Source: Enorma phocaeensis (GTDB taxonomy: Bacteria > Actinomycetota > Coriobacteriia > Coriobacteriales > Coriobacteriaceae). From it: 64,000 nt of DNA. Made by a program: the position numbers and the translations under genes. This document shows positions 50,194-58,824 of this stretch, piece after piece. Location of the stretch: positions 14,998 through 78,997 of the forward strand of contig NZ_LT891967.1 in NCBI RefSeq assembly GCF_900186505.1, read 5' to 3'. The first letter of the stretch is position 1. Each line of letters begins with the position of its first letter. Below the pieces are notes generated by a model. It had not been told where the DNA came from. It worked only from the letters and a program-made list of their open reading frames with translations, and searched no databases.

Positions 50194-50413
50194 TCCACAG
50201 CTTACAGCTGTCGCCGGCAACATCATCTCCCCGTGCTCAGCGGCGGTTGTAAGGGGCCTTGCGACAAGTCACGCGGTGGCACGGTCCTCTCATACGGCGC
50301 GATCCTCGCTTGGGACTCTGCAGGGGTCGTGTCGTTTTGCGCGCATATGGGGTACAAGCGGAAGAGGGCGCCGCTTGGCGCCGATTTTGCTATGCCGAGG
50401 GGAGCGTGGTCGC

Positions 50414-51556
50414 GTGGCTGCATTCGATGAGGTTGTGGGTAAGCTGGGGTTCGGGCTCATGCGCCTGCCGCGTGTGGGCGAGGGCGAGGCCGCTCCGGTC
50501 GACGTGGAGCGCGTGAAGACCATGGTCGATGCGTTCCTCGCCGCTGGATTCACGTATTTCGACACCGCGTACGTCTATCACGATGGTGCTTCGGAGTGCG
50601 TTGCCAAAGAGGCCCTCGTCGACCGCTATCCGCGCGAGAGCTTCACACTCGCCACCAAAATGCCCGGCTGGCTGCTTAAGGAACCGGGCGATGTCGAGCG
50701 AATCTTCGCCGAGCAGCTCGAGCGCACCGGTGCCGGGCATTTCGACTACTACCTCATGCATAACGTCGCCGGCAACCAGATCAAGATGTACGAGGACTTC
50801 GGTTGCTGGGAATGGGCGCGCCGCATGAAGGACGAGGGGCTCATTCGGCACCTGGGCTTTTCGTGCCATGACACCGCCGACGTGCTGGACCGGCTGCTCA
50901 CCGATCATCCTGAGGTCGAATTCGTGCAGCTTCAGCTGAACTACCTCGATTGGGAACATGACGCCGTGCAGGCTCGTGCGTGCTATGAGACGGCAGAGCG
51001 TCATGGCGTGCCGGTTGTGGTGATGGAACCCGTCAAGGGCGGGACGCTCGCCAGGCTGCCGGAGGATGCCGCGGCGTTGCTCGCCGAGGCCGATCCGCAG
51101 GCGTCCCAGGCCTCGTGGGCGCTGCGCTTCGCGGCGTCGCTGCCGAATGTGAAGGTCGTGCTCTCCGGCATGTCCGATGAATCCCAGATGGCGGAGAACG
51201 CCGGTCTGCTCGCCCCCGATTCCTTCAAGCCGCTCGCCGACGACGATCGCGCGCTGCTGCGTCGCGTCGTGGAGATCATCACCTCGGTGGAGGTGGTTGG
51301 CTGCACGGCATGCCGCTATTGCACGCCCGGGTGCCCTCAGGGCATCGACATTCCCGCCATCATCGCTGCGCTGAACACGCAACGGCGCTATAAGGATAGC
51401 CGGGCAGACATCATGTACGAGCACGCGCTGGCGGATGGTTCCGCCCGTGCATCCGAGTGCATCGCATGCGGCCAGTGCGAGGGCGCCTGCCCTCAGCATC
51501 TGCCCATCATAGAGGTGCTCCAAGAGGCCGCGGGGCTGTTCGACAAGGAAGGTTAA
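50414..51556 (+). CDS. Aldo/keto reductase with C-terminal 4Fe-4S domain
   Basis: This 380-aa protein has an AKR TIM barrel (LGFGLMRLP, TYFDTAYVYHDGASE with the Asp/Tyr pair, LATKMPGWLL, YYLMHNV, HLGFSCHD, VMEPVKGG). A ferredoxin-like tail follows with two cysteine clusters, CTACRYCTPGCPQGIDIP and CIACGQCEGACPQHLPI, enough for two 4Fe-4S clusters. This is the predicted Fe-S oxidoreductase subgroup common in anaerobes; the substrate is unknown. GTG 50414 with GGGGAG 9 nt upstream is preferred over a longer frame with no SD. The phosphoesterase gene follows by 4 nt. Confidence 0.88.
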   Translation: MAAFDEVVGKLGFGLMRLPRVGEGEAAPVDVERVKTMVDAFLAAGFTYFDTAYVYHDGASECVAKEALVDRYPRESFTLATKMPGWLLKEPGDVERIFAEQLERTGAGHFDYYLMHNVAGNQIKMYEDFGCWEWARRMKDEGLIRHLGFSCHDTADVLDRLLTDHPEVEFVQLQLNYLDWEHDAVQARACYETAERHGVPVVVMEPVKGGTLARLPEDAAALLAEADPQASQASWALRFAASLPNVKVVLSGMSDESQMAENAGLLAPDSFKPLADDDRALLRRVVEIITSVEVVGCTACRYCTPGCPQGIDIPAIIAALNTQRRYKDSRADIMYEHALADGSARASECIACGQCEGACPQHLPIIEVLQEAAGLFDKEG

Positions 51557-51560
51557 CGGC

Positions 51561-52130
51561 ATGAAGATCCTCATCGCATCCGACATCCATGGATCGGCGT
51601 ACTGGGCGGGGCGCTTGATGGAGGCCATCGAGCGCGAGCAGCCCGACCGTATCGCGATTCTGGGCGATGTCCTCTATCACGGCCCGCGCAACGACCTGCC
51701 TCGCGACTACGATCCCAAGCGCGTGATTCCACTTATGAACGGTCTTGCCCAGACGGGTTCCCTCATCGCTGTGCGCGGAAACTGCGAGGCCGAGGTCGAC
51801 CAGATGGTTCTCGACTTTCCGTGCATGTCCGATTATGCGGTGATCGTTGACGATGCCGGGCGCGAGCTGTTCCTCACGCACGGCCATATCTTCGGAGCCG
51901 GGTTCCACAACAGCGTGGACAACCTTCCGGCGCTGCCCGAAGGCTCGGCCATCGTGTATGGCCACACGCACGTCAAAGTGAACGAAGAGGTGCCGGGCAA
52001 GCCGGGAATATGGGCGTTCAACCCCGGGAGCGTGAGCATCCCCAAAGATGGGAGCCATAGCTTCGGCATCTACGAGAGCGGCAAGCCCCTCGCCGAGGCG
52101 TTCACCCACGTCGTGCTTGAGGAGGCGTAG
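51561..52130 (+). CDS. yfcE: YfcE/MJ0936-type metallophosphoesterase
   Basis: This 189-aa calcineurin-like phosphoesterase has ILIASDIHGS (DxH), AILGDVLYHGPRN (GDxxxxGP), VRGNCEAEVD (GNCD/E), FLTHGHIFG and IVYGHTHVK (GHTH), completing the dimetal site. Family members hydrolyse phosphodiesters in vitro; the physiological substrate is unclear. It follows the reductase by 4 nt and precedes mazG by 3 nt, so it is part of this operon. Confidence 0.9.
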   Translation: MKILIASDIHGSAYWAGRLMEAIEREQPDRIAILGDVLYHGPRNDLPRDYDPKRVIPLMNGLAQTGSLIAVRGNCEAEVDQMVLDFPCMSDYAVIVDDAGRELFLTHGHIFGAGFHNSVDNLPALPEGSAIVYGHTHVKVNEEVPGKPGIWAFNPGSVSIPKDGSHSFGIYESGKPLAEAFTHVVLEEA

Positions 52131-52133
52131 GCG

Positions 52134-53051
52134 ATGGCGGGCATGAAGGAAACGCACGGCGACGGCGCCTCCTCATCGCAGCGCGACCGTTCGACCCGCG
52201 TCGATGCGAGCGTCGCCTTCGACGGGCTCACCGAGACGATCTGGCGCCTGCGTCAGCCGGATGGCTGCCCATGGGACCGTGCGCAGACCCATGCATCCAT
52301 CGCCAAGAACATGCTCGAGGAGGCATACGAGGCGGTCGATTGCATCGAGGATGGTGATGCCGCGCACCTGCGCGAGGAACTCGGTGATGTGCTCATGCAG
52401 GTCATGCTCCACGCCCAGATCGCAGCCGACGCCGGGGAATTCTCGATAGCCGACGTTGTGGGCGACCTTGATGAGAAGCTCATCCGCCGGCATCCACACG
52501 TATTTGGCGAGAGCTCCGGTGCCCATGACGCTGCCGAGGTGCTTGACATCTGGGATGCGGTGAAACGCGCCGAGCGCGAAGAGCGTTCCGCGCCGCAAGA
52601 GGGGCAGGCGGGGAATAGCACATCAGCGGAGGAGGATCCCGAGGCCGCCCGCCCCGAGCGCCCGGAAGGGCTGCTCGACTCCGTGCCCCGTTCGCTGCCG
52701 GCGCTCATGCAGGCCGAGAAGGTCTCCAAGCGCGCTGCCAAGGTGGGCTTTGAGTGGGAAACCGTCGATGACGTTTGGAGGCAGGTCGCTGAGGAGCGCT
52801 CTGAATTCGAGGCGGAGGCTCCCGGCAGCCCCGAACGCGCGCTGGAATTCGGCGACCTGCTCTTCGCTTTGGTAAACGTCGCGCGCAAGGAAGGCATCGA
52901 TGCCGAGAGCGCCCTGAGGGCGAGTACGAGGAAGTTCCGCGCGCGCTGGAGCGCGGTGGAGGGCCTTGCTTGGCGCGAGGGGCATGCGGTCGAGGACCTC
53001 TCGACTGAGGAGCTGAATCGCTTGTGGGAGGAGGCCAAAGCGGCGGAGTAG
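52134..53051 (+). CDS. mazG: Nucleoside triphosphate pyrophosphohydrolase MazG
   Basis: MazG hydrolyses (d)NTPs to monophosphates and can lower ppGpp signals or cleanse damaged nucleotides. The 305-aa protein has two MazG domains: the first with LRQPDGCPWDRAQTHASIAK, NMLEEAYEAVDCIED, LREELGDVLMQVMLHAQIA; the second with FEWETVDDVWRQVAEERSEF and EFGDLLFALVNVAR. A charged linker (about residues 148-180) separates them. It lies directly upstream of eno, the conserved actinobacterial neighbourhood. Confidence 0.93.
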   Translation: MAGMKETHGDGASSSQRDRSTRVDASVAFDGLTETIWRLRQPDGCPWDRAQTHASIAKNMLEEAYEAVDCIEDGDAAHLREELGDVLMQVMLHAQIAADAGEFSIADVVGDLDEKLIRRHPHVFGESSGAHDAAEVLDIWDAVKRAEREERSAPQEGQAGNSTSAEEDPEAARPERPEGLLDSVPRSLPALMQAEKVSKRAAKVGFEWETVDDVWRQVAEERSEFEAEAPGSPERALEFGDLLFALVNVARKEGIDAESALRASTRKFRARWSAVEGLAWREGHAVEDLSTEELNRLWEEAKAAE

Positions 53052-53252
53052 GGTGGGCCGTGCGGGGCCGGCGGCATTTGATTGCTGCAGAACGGCTCAG
53101 CCAGCGATCGTTTCTTTCCGTTTTGGCGACCGAGCGATACTTTACAGGAAAACGGGGCATAAGAACTTAAGTTTGAATTGGCTAACCTTCGCTCGCTGCG
53201 AAGGACGGGGTGCCGAAGATGCTCGGCGTTCCCGGGAGAGAAAGGATGACCA

Positions 53253-54542
53253 ATGAGCGAGATTTTGGATGTCTACGGCCGCGAGGTACTTGATTCGCGT
53301 GGCAACCCTACGGTCGAGGTCGAGGTTGTGCTCGACGACGGCTCGTTCGGCCGTGCCATGGTGCCCTCGGGTGCCTCGACCGGCGCCTTCGAGGCTGTCG
53401 AGCTGCGCGATGGCGATAAGGGTCGCTATCTGGGAAAGGGGGTTACCAAGGCGGTCGACCACGTGAACAAGGAGTGCGCAGACGCGGTGATTGGCATGGA
53501 CGCCTTCGACCAGCGCGCGGTCGATGCGGCGCTCTTGGCCGCAGACGGCACCTCCAACAAGGGCAACCTCGGCGCTAACGCCATCTTGGGCGTCTCGCTC
53601 GCGGTCGCGCGAGCCGCGGCGCAGTCTGCCGGCCTGGAGCTCTATAGCTATCTGGGCGGTGTCAACGGCCATACACTCCCCACGCCGATGATGAACATCC
53701 TGAATGGCGGCGTCCACGCCGACAACAACGTCGACTTCCAGGAGTTCATGATCATGCCGGTGGGTGCTCCGAGCTTTGCTGAGGGCCTACGCTGGTGCGC
53801 CGAGGTCTACCACACGCTCAAGAGCGTGCTCAAGGAGTCCGGTCATGCGACGGGCGTGGGCGACGAGGGCGGTTTCGCGCCCGACCTCGCTACCAACGAG
53901 GAGCCGCTCCAGTACATCGTCAAGGCCATCGAAGCCGCCGGCTACAAGCCTGGTGAGGACTTCATGATCGCCATGGACCCTGCGACCACCGAGTGCTACG
54001 ACGCCGAGCGCGGAGTGTACGTGCTCAAGGGCGAGGGTCGCGAACTCACCACCGACGAGATGATCGACTATTGGGCCGATCTGGTGGAGAAGTATCCCAT
54101 CATCTCCATCGAGGACGGCCTTGCCGAGGAGGATTGGGATGGTTGGGTCAAGCTCACCGAGCGCTTGGGCAAGAGGGTCCAGCTCGTGGGCGACGACCTC
54201 TTCGTCACCAATACCGAGCGTCTGAAGAAGGGTATCGAGCTTGGCGCGGCGAACGCGATTCTCGTCAAGGTGAACCAGATCGGCACGCTCACCGAGAGCC
54301 TCGAGGCCATCGAGATGGCCAAGCGCGCGGGCTACGCCTGCGTCGTGTCGCATCGTTCTGGCGAGACCGAAGATTCCACGATCGCCGATCTCGCCGTCGC
54401 GACTAACGCCGGCCAGATCAAGACCGGTGCCCCTTGCCGTTCCGACCGCATTGCAAAGTACAACCAGCTGCTCCGTATCGAGGATGGCCTGTACACCTCG
54501 GCTGAGTATGCTGGCCGCGGCGCCTTCTACAACCTGCGTTAG
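53253..54542 (+). CDS. eno: Enolase
   Basis: Enolase converts 2-phosphoglycerate to phosphoenolpyruvate. The 429-aa sequence is complete: REVLDSRGNPTVEVEV, VPSGASTGAFEAVELRDGDK, NAILGVSLAVARAAA, HATGVGDEGGFAPDL, SIEDGLAEEDWDGW (metal Asp/Glu), VGDDLFVTN, LVKVNQIGTL (catalytic Lys) and VSHRSGETEDSTIADLAV. AAAGGATG precedes ATG 53253. The last codons (GAFYNLR) lie in a 19-nt sequence repeated 4 kb downstream. A long hairpin follows. Confidence 0.96.
   Translation: MSEILDVYGREVLDSRGNPTVEVEVVLDDGSFGRAMVPSGASTGAFEAVELRDGDKGRYLGKGVTKAVDHVNKECADAVIGMDAFDQRAVDAALLAADGTSNKGNLGANAILGVSLAVARAAAQSAGLELYSYLGGVNGHTLPTPMMNILNGGVHADNNVDFQEFMIMPVGAPSFAEGLRWCAEVYHTLKSVLKESGHATGVGDEGGFAPDLATNEEPLQYIVKAIEAAGYKPGEDFMIAMDPATTECYDAERGVYVLKGEGRELTTDEMIDYWADLVEKYPIISIEDGLAEEDWDGWVKLTERLGKRVQLVGDDLFVTNTERLKKGIELGAANAILVKVNQIGTLTESLEAIEMAKRAGYACVVSHRSGETEDSTIADLAVATNAGQIKTGAPCRSDRIAKYNQLLRIEDGLYTSAEYAGRGAFYNLR
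54518..54536 (+). repeat. 19-nt direct repeat, copy 1 (inside eno 3' end)
   Basis: CGGCGCCTTCTACAACCTG encodes part of the GAFYNL end of enolase. An identical copy lies at 58546-58564, upstream of the divIC/ftsB-like gene. With three transition differences the match extends to 25 nt and covers the eno stop. Confidence 0.7.
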
Positions 54543-54569
54543 AACCTGCGGTAGACGGTAGCTCCCATC

Positions 54570-54657
54570 GGGAGGCCCGGCGGTTCCACGCGAACGTCCT
54601 CGCCGCTTTGCGGCTGCGGAATGTTCGCTTTGGAATCCGCCGGGCCTCCCTGCGTTT
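54570..54657 (+). terminator. Long hairpin after eno
   Basis: GGGAGGCCCGGCGG (54570-54583) pairs perfectly with CCGCCGGGCCTCCC (54637-54650). Inner sequences TTCCACGCGAACGT and ATGTTCGCTTTGGAA extend the pairing partly. TGCGTTTCC follows. Confidence 0.65.
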
Positions 54658-54723
54658 CCGACCGCGGTTTGGCGGGAAAATGGCGTCCTCGTGGCTGCAG
54701 TGATGTGCTCATAATTGCTTAAC

Positions 54724-54830
54724 TTTGCTCAAAAATGCGTAATTAGATACCGGTGACGGAGAAATACTGACCGTTTACCGGCTATTTGCGTAGATATGCG
54801 CACTTTTGAAAGAACTTGCGCAAAAATGAG
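54724..54830 (+). promoter_or_regulatory. Repeated operator-like word upstream of the oxidoreductase operon
   Basis: TTTGCTCAAAAATGCG (54724-54739) recurs as CTTGCGCAAAAATGAG (54815-54830), 13 of 16 identical, 91 bp apart. Related words (GTGCTCATAATTGC, TGCGCACTTTTGAAAG) lie near and between them. Spaced repeats of this kind are usual for DeoR-family repressors such as the one encoded two genes downstream. The 315-nt spacer 54543-54857 holds no gene apart from these sites and the eno hairpin. Confidence 0.5.
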
Positions 54831-54857
54831 GACAACGCAAGCGAGAGAGGATGCTCC

Positions 54858-55943
54858 ATGGCAGACCACATCAGCGCAGCCGCTCCGCGCGACGCCGCAG
54901 AAGCGGCCCGCGCAGCCTTCGCCGCAGCGGCGGTTAAACCCTTCCCCAAAGACATCTTCACCGCGCCTCAGCTCAAGTGGGCCGTTATCGGTTGCGGCGT
55001 CATCGCCAACCAGATGGCCGAATCGCTGGCACTCGCCGGCAGGCGCATCTACGGCGTGGAAAACCGCACTCGTGAGAAGGCCGTCGCCTTCGCCGAGCGC
55101 CATGGCGTCGAGCGCGTTTACGACACCCCCGAGGAGCTCTACGCAGACCCCGAGGTCGATGCCGTCTACATCACCACGCCTCATAACACGCATATCCGCT
55201 ACCTGCGCGGCGCGCTTTCGGCGGGAAAGCACGTCCTCTGCGAGAAATCCATCACCCTCAACGCTGCTGAGCTGGATGAGGCCCGCGCCCTTGCCGATGC
55301 GCATGGCGTGGTGCTCATGGATGCCACCACGATTCTCCACATGCCGCTGTATCAGGAGCTTCGTCGTCGCGCGGCAGTCGGTGAGTTCGGTCGCATGAAT
55401 CTGGCGCAGCTGAACTTCGGGTCCTACAAGGAGTACGGCGATCTCACCAACCGCTTCTACAACCCGGCGCTCGCCGGCGGCGCCATGCTCGACATCGGCG
55501 TCTACGCGCTCAGCCTGATGCGCCTCTTCATGGAAAGCCAGCCCACCGAGGTCGTCTCGCTCGGCAACCTCGCCGCCACCGGTGTGGACGAGGCCGCGGG
55601 CATCGTGTGCCGCAACGCCGAGGGTCAGCTCGGCGTGGTCTCGCTCTCGCTCCACTCCAAGCAACCCAAGCGCGCCGTCATCTCCTTCGACCGCTGCTAC
55701 ATCGAGGTCGGCGAGTACCCGCGCGCCGACACGGCCACGATCGTGTGGACAGCCGACGGCAGCCGTGAGACCGTGAGCTGCGGCGAGGAGGCATACGCCC
55801 TCTGCTATGAGATGGCGGACCTCGAGGCAGCGGTTGCCGGCAGCGCCGAGAAGCGCGTCCTGCTCGATTACGCCTCCGACGTGATGGAACTCATGACCCA
55901 GCTGCGTGCCAACTGGGGCGTCGTCTATCCCGAGGAGCGCTAG
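54858..55943 (+). CDS. Gfo/Idh/MocA family oxidoreductase
   Basis: This 361-aa NAD(P)-dependent dehydrogenase has a Rossmann motif WAVIGCGVIANQMAESLA (about residue 41) and AVYITTPHNTHI. The conserved HVLCEKSITLNAAEL contains the EK(P)-type lysine, although the usual proline is Ser. The C-terminal substrate domain follows (GGAMLDIGVYALSLMRLF). Members act on sugars, inositols or sugar phosphates; the substrate is unknown. AGAGAGG precedes ATG 54858. It precedes the deoR gene by 1 nt and probably belongs to the fructose operon. Confidence 0.88.
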   Translation: MADHISAAAPRDAAEAARAAFAAAAVKPFPKDIFTAPQLKWAVIGCGVIANQMAESLALAGRRIYGVENRTREKAVAFAERHGVERVYDTPEELYADPEVDAVYITTPHNTHIRYLRGALSAGKHVLCEKSITLNAAELDEARALADAHGVVLMDATTILHMPLYQELRRRAAVGEFGRMNLAQLNFGSYKEYGDLTNRFYNPALAGGAMLDIGVYALSLMRLFMESQPTEVVSLGNLAATGVDEAAGIVCRNAEGQLGVVSLSLHSKQPKRAVISFDRCYIEVGEYPRADTATIVWTADGSRETVSCGEEAYALCYEMADLEAAVAGSAEKRVLLDYASDVMELMTQLRANWGVVYPEER

Positions 55944-55944
55944 C

Positions 55945-56694
55945 ATGCTTGCGGAAGAGCGCCTCGCGCGCATCGTGGAGGTGGTCGAGCGGGAGGGTAC
56001 GGCCACCGTTGCCAAGCTTGCCGAGCTTCTGGGAACTTCGGAGTCAACTATCCGGCGCGACCTTGATAAGCTCGACCAGGCCCATCGCCTCGTGAAGGTG
56101 CACGGCGGCGCAACCGCCCGCGAGGCCGCCCATCTTACGCGCGACCTCACGCTTTCCGAGCGCCATGGCCTGCATGACGAGGAGAAGCGCATCATCGCCG
56201 GGTACGCCGCGACGCTCATCGAACCGGATGACTTCGTCTACATCGATGCGGGCACCTCGACCGAGGCCCTCGTCGCATGCATTGCCGAGACGCGTGCGCT
56301 ATACGTGACCGATTCCGTCTCCCATGCGTTGGCGCTCGCCGCGCGCGGCTGCCGCGTCACCGTCCTGGGTGGCGAGCTCAAAAGCGCCACCGAGGCGCTT
56401 GTGGGCCCAGATGCCATCGCCTCGCTTGAGCGCTACCACTTCACCTTGGGATTCTGGGGGGCCAACGGGATCACGTCTCAGGCGGGTTTCACCACGCCCG
56501 ACCGCAGCGAGGCCCAGGTCAAGCAGGTCTCGATGGAGCACACGGAGCGCCGCTACGTGCTCTCCGACGCGAGCAAGTTCGGGCGCACGGGCCTGGTGAG
56601 CTTCGCGCCCTTCGAGTATGCCCAGATCCTTACCGCCGGCACCGTGCCGGATGAGTATCGTAACTTCGAGAACATCGTGGAGGTGGGGAGATGA
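55945..56694 (+). CDS. DeoR family transcriptional regulator (FruR-like)
   Basis: This 249-aa repressor has an N-terminal DeoR HTH (TVAKLAELLGTSESTIRRDL), the hinge KVHGGATA, then the DeoRC sugar-phosphate sensor domain (FVYIDAGTSTEALVACI, VTDSVSHALALAARGC, LGGELKSATEALVGP, SDASKFGRTGLVSFAPF). Position directly upstream of fruK suggests fructose 1-phosphate as effector. It overlaps fruK by ATGA. GAGGAG lies upstream of ATG 55945. Confidence 0.92.
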   Translation: MLAEERLARIVEVVEREGTATVAKLAELLGTSESTIRRDLDKLDQAHRLVKVHGGATAREAAHLTRDLTLSERHGLHDEEKRIIAGYAATLIEPDDFVYIDAGTSTEALVACIAETRALYVTDSVSHALALAARGCRVTVLGGELKSATEALVGPDAIASLERYHFTLGFWGANGITSQAGFTTPDRSEAQVKQVSMEHTERRYVLSDASKFGRTGLVSFAPFEYAQILTAGTVPDEYRNFENIVEVGR

Positions 56695-57590
56695 TCTACA
56701 CCGTAACGCTCAACCCGTCGCTCGACTACATCGTCCGCGTCGACGGCATGCGTCTCGGCACCATCAACCGCACGGCATTCGAGCAGATTCTGCCGGGCGG
56801 CAAGGGCGTGAATGTTTCCATCGTGCTTGGAAACCTCGGCCATGGAAGCCGTGCGCTCGGCTTCACGGCCGGCTTCACGGGCAGCGAGCTCGAGCGCCTG
56901 TGCGGCGAGGCGGGCGTGGACTGCGACTTCATCCGCGTGGAGCGGGGCATGACTCGCATCAACGTCAAGGTCAAAAGCGACGAGGAGACCGAGCTGAACG
57001 GCCGGGGACCGGCGATCACCGAGGAGGACGTCGAGGCGCTCCTCGCCAAGTTGGACGGGCTCGGTGCGGACGATACGCTCGTGCTCTCGGGCTCGGTGCC
57101 CGCGTGCCTGCCCTCCGATATGTACGAGCGCCTTATGCTGCGCGTTGCCGGACGCGGCGTGCGCGTGGTCGTGGACGCCGAGCGGGAACTGCTCACCCGG
57201 TCCCTGCCGCACCGCCCCTTCCTCGTGAAGCCCAACAACCATGAGCTCGGTGACATCTTCGGCGTCACGCTCAGCCGCCGCGACGAGGTGGTGCCCTATG
57301 CACGACGGCTCCAGGAACAGGGTGCTGCCAACGTGCTCGTCTCGATGGCGGGAGAGGGCGGTGTGCTCGTCGCCCAGACCGGTCAGGTCTTTGAGAGCGC
57401 GGCGGCGCGCGGCACCGTGGTGAACTCCGTGGGTGCGGGCGACTCCTCGGTCGCTGGGTTCCTCGCAGGCCTGATGGAGACGGGCTCCTACGAGGCCGCT
57501 TTCCGCATGGCGCTCGCCGCGGGCTCCGCAAGCGCGTTCAGCGACCACTTGGCTACCCGCGCCGAGGTCGAAGCGCTGCTCTCGGCGTAG
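56691..57590 (+). CDS. fruK: 1-phosphofructokinase
   Basis: FruK phosphorylates fructose 1-phosphate to fructose 1,6-bisphosphate. The 299-aa PfkB-family protein has YTVTLNPSLDYIVRVDG at the N terminus, LPGGKGVNVSIVLGNLGHGS (PfkB signature 1), LVLSGSVPACLPSDMYE, LVKPNNHELGDIFG and VVNSVGAGDSSVAGFLAGL (catalytic Asp, anion hole). It normally works with a fructose PTS permease; the only fruA sequence here is the damaged one downstream. Confidence 0.93.
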   Translation: MIYTVTLNPSLDYIVRVDGMRLGTINRTAFEQILPGGKGVNVSIVLGNLGHGSRALGFTAGFTGSELERLCGEAGVDCDFIRVERGMTRINVKVKSDEETELNGRGPAITEEDVEALLAKLDGLGADDTLVLSGSVPACLPSDMYERLMLRVAGRGVRVVVDAERELLTRSLPHRPFLVKPNNHELGDIFGVTLSRRDEVVPYARRLQEQGAANVLVSMAGEGGVLVAQTGQVFESAAARGTVVNSVGAGDSSVAGFLAGLMETGSYEAAFRMALAAGSASAFSDHLATRAEVEALLSA

Positions 57591-57647
57591 CATGCATGTC
57601 CGCGCAATGCCGATGGCGCATCCGCGCGATCCGGCTCGCCGAGCCGC

Positions 57648-58493
57648 TTGCCCGGTGAGATTGCGAGCCTCGGCGCAGGCGTTGCAGGGCCCTTCAACTT
57701 CCAACTAAACCAGGCATTCAACTTCATGTTGCCCATCCCTGCGGGCTACATCGCCATATCCATCGCCGATCGTCCCGGTCTTGCGGCGGGCTTTGTTGGC
57801 GGCTGGATCGCCAAGCAGGGTTACACGCTCGGCTACCTCTCCACGGCCATGGGCTCCGAAGCCCAGGCGGCGCTCGTTTCCGGCGGCTTCCTCGGCGCAC
57901 TTCTCGCCGGCTTCGTGGCGGGCTACCTCATGCTCGGAATCGAGCGCGCGCTCGAGAGGCTCCCCAGTTCGATCGAGGGCATCAAGCCGATCCTGCTCTA
58001 CCCTGTGCTCGGCGTCTTTCTCACGAGCCTCATCATGATGGGCGTGAATCCCATCATGGGCGCCATCAACTCCGCGCTCTTCGGGTTCCTGAACGGCCTG
58101 TCCGGTTCCTCCATGGTCCCGCTCGGCATCATCGTGGCCGGCATGCAGGCTACCGACATGGGCGGTCCCGTCAACAAGGCAGCGTACGTGTTCGGTACCG
58201 CAGCGCTTGCCGAGCAGACGCTGAGCGGCAACATGATCATGGCTGCCGTCATGGCAGGCGGCATGGTGCCCCCGCTGCCGGCGTGCATTCTCGGCTCCGC
58301 AACCGCTGGCGGCCTCTCGATGCTGTTCGGCTGCGCGAGCCCTGCTCCGCATGGAGGCGCTTGGGTGATCGCGGTGATCACCAACCCCGTGCAGTACCTC
58401 ATTGCGCTCTTTGCGGGCGCGGCGGTGGGCTGCCTCGTGCTCTCCCTGCTCAAGAAGCCCCTGCCTCCCGAGCAGAGCGGGCTTGCCAAGTAA
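57648..58493 (+). pseudogene. fruA: Fructose PTS IIC remnant (fruA, 5'-truncated with internal deletion)
   Basis: The 281-codon frame encodes only the latter part of a fructose-type IIC domain: FMLPIPAGYIAISIADRPGL, LYPVLGVFLTSLIMMGVNP, MVPLGIIVAGMQATDMGGPV and CASPAPHGGAWVIAV, with several membrane helices. Missing are the IIA/IIB domains, the first helices and any SD-led start (the frame opens at TTG without an SD). Intact FruA has about 45-50 residues, including GAIPFAAADP, between MVPPL and the helix before PHGG; here MVPPL runs directly into PACILGSATAGG. Both substrate-binding and phosphorylation parts are gone, so the protein should be non-functional. Confidence 0.7.
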
Positions 58494-58520
58494 GCGCGGG
58501 CTCAGAGAAATGAAGCCATG

Positions 58521-58556
58521 GGCGCCGGGTGCTCGCTGCGAGGCCCGGCGCCTTCT
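58521..58556 (+). terminator. Hairpin terminator
   Basis: GGCGCCGGG (58521-58529) pairs perfectly with CCCGGCGCC (58544-58552); TTCT follows. Confidence 0.55.
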
Positions 58557-58564
58557 ACAACCTG
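58546..58564 (+). repeat. 19-nt direct repeat, copy 2 (matches eno 3' end)
   Basis: CGGCGCCTTCTACAACCTG is identical to 54518-54536 within eno. It lies at the right-hand edge of the fru block, before the divIC/ftsB-like gene that normally follows eno in actinobacteria. In the eno reading frame it reads GAFYNL and then C-Q instead of R-stop. Confidence 0.7.
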
Positions 58565-58646
58565 TGCCAGGCGATCGCCTCGGCGGGGGAGGGCCGTCGC
58601 GAGGGTGCAGGGCAGCGTCACGGCAAAACTCGGTCTCCCAGTCTGG

Positions 58647-58692
58647 CCCCTCATTCCTGGAGCAGCTGCTTCAGGGATGAGGGGCTGTCTTT
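58647..58692 (+). terminator. Rho-independent terminator
   Basis: CCCCTCATTCCTG (58647-58659) pairs with CAGGGATGAGGGG (58672-58684), one G-U pair, 12-nt loop; CTGTCTTTT follows. Confidence 0.8.
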
Positions 58693-58818
58693 TATTGATG
58701 GACCTCAGCCGGTGCCTATGCTCTGCGCCCGCTATTCGGCTGATTCGATGGGTTGTGCGCATGCGATGCAACTTGGAGTGGCATATCGCCCTTCTGGGCG
58801 CGGGTATCGAGCGCTTGG

Positions 58819-58824
58819 TATAAG
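58819..58824 (+). promoter_or_regulatory. Candidate -10 box for divIC/ftsB-ppx
   Basis: TATAAG, 43 nt before the divIC/ftsB-like start and downstream of two terminators, so a promoter is needed here. No good -35 is visible at standard spacing. Confidence 0.35.
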
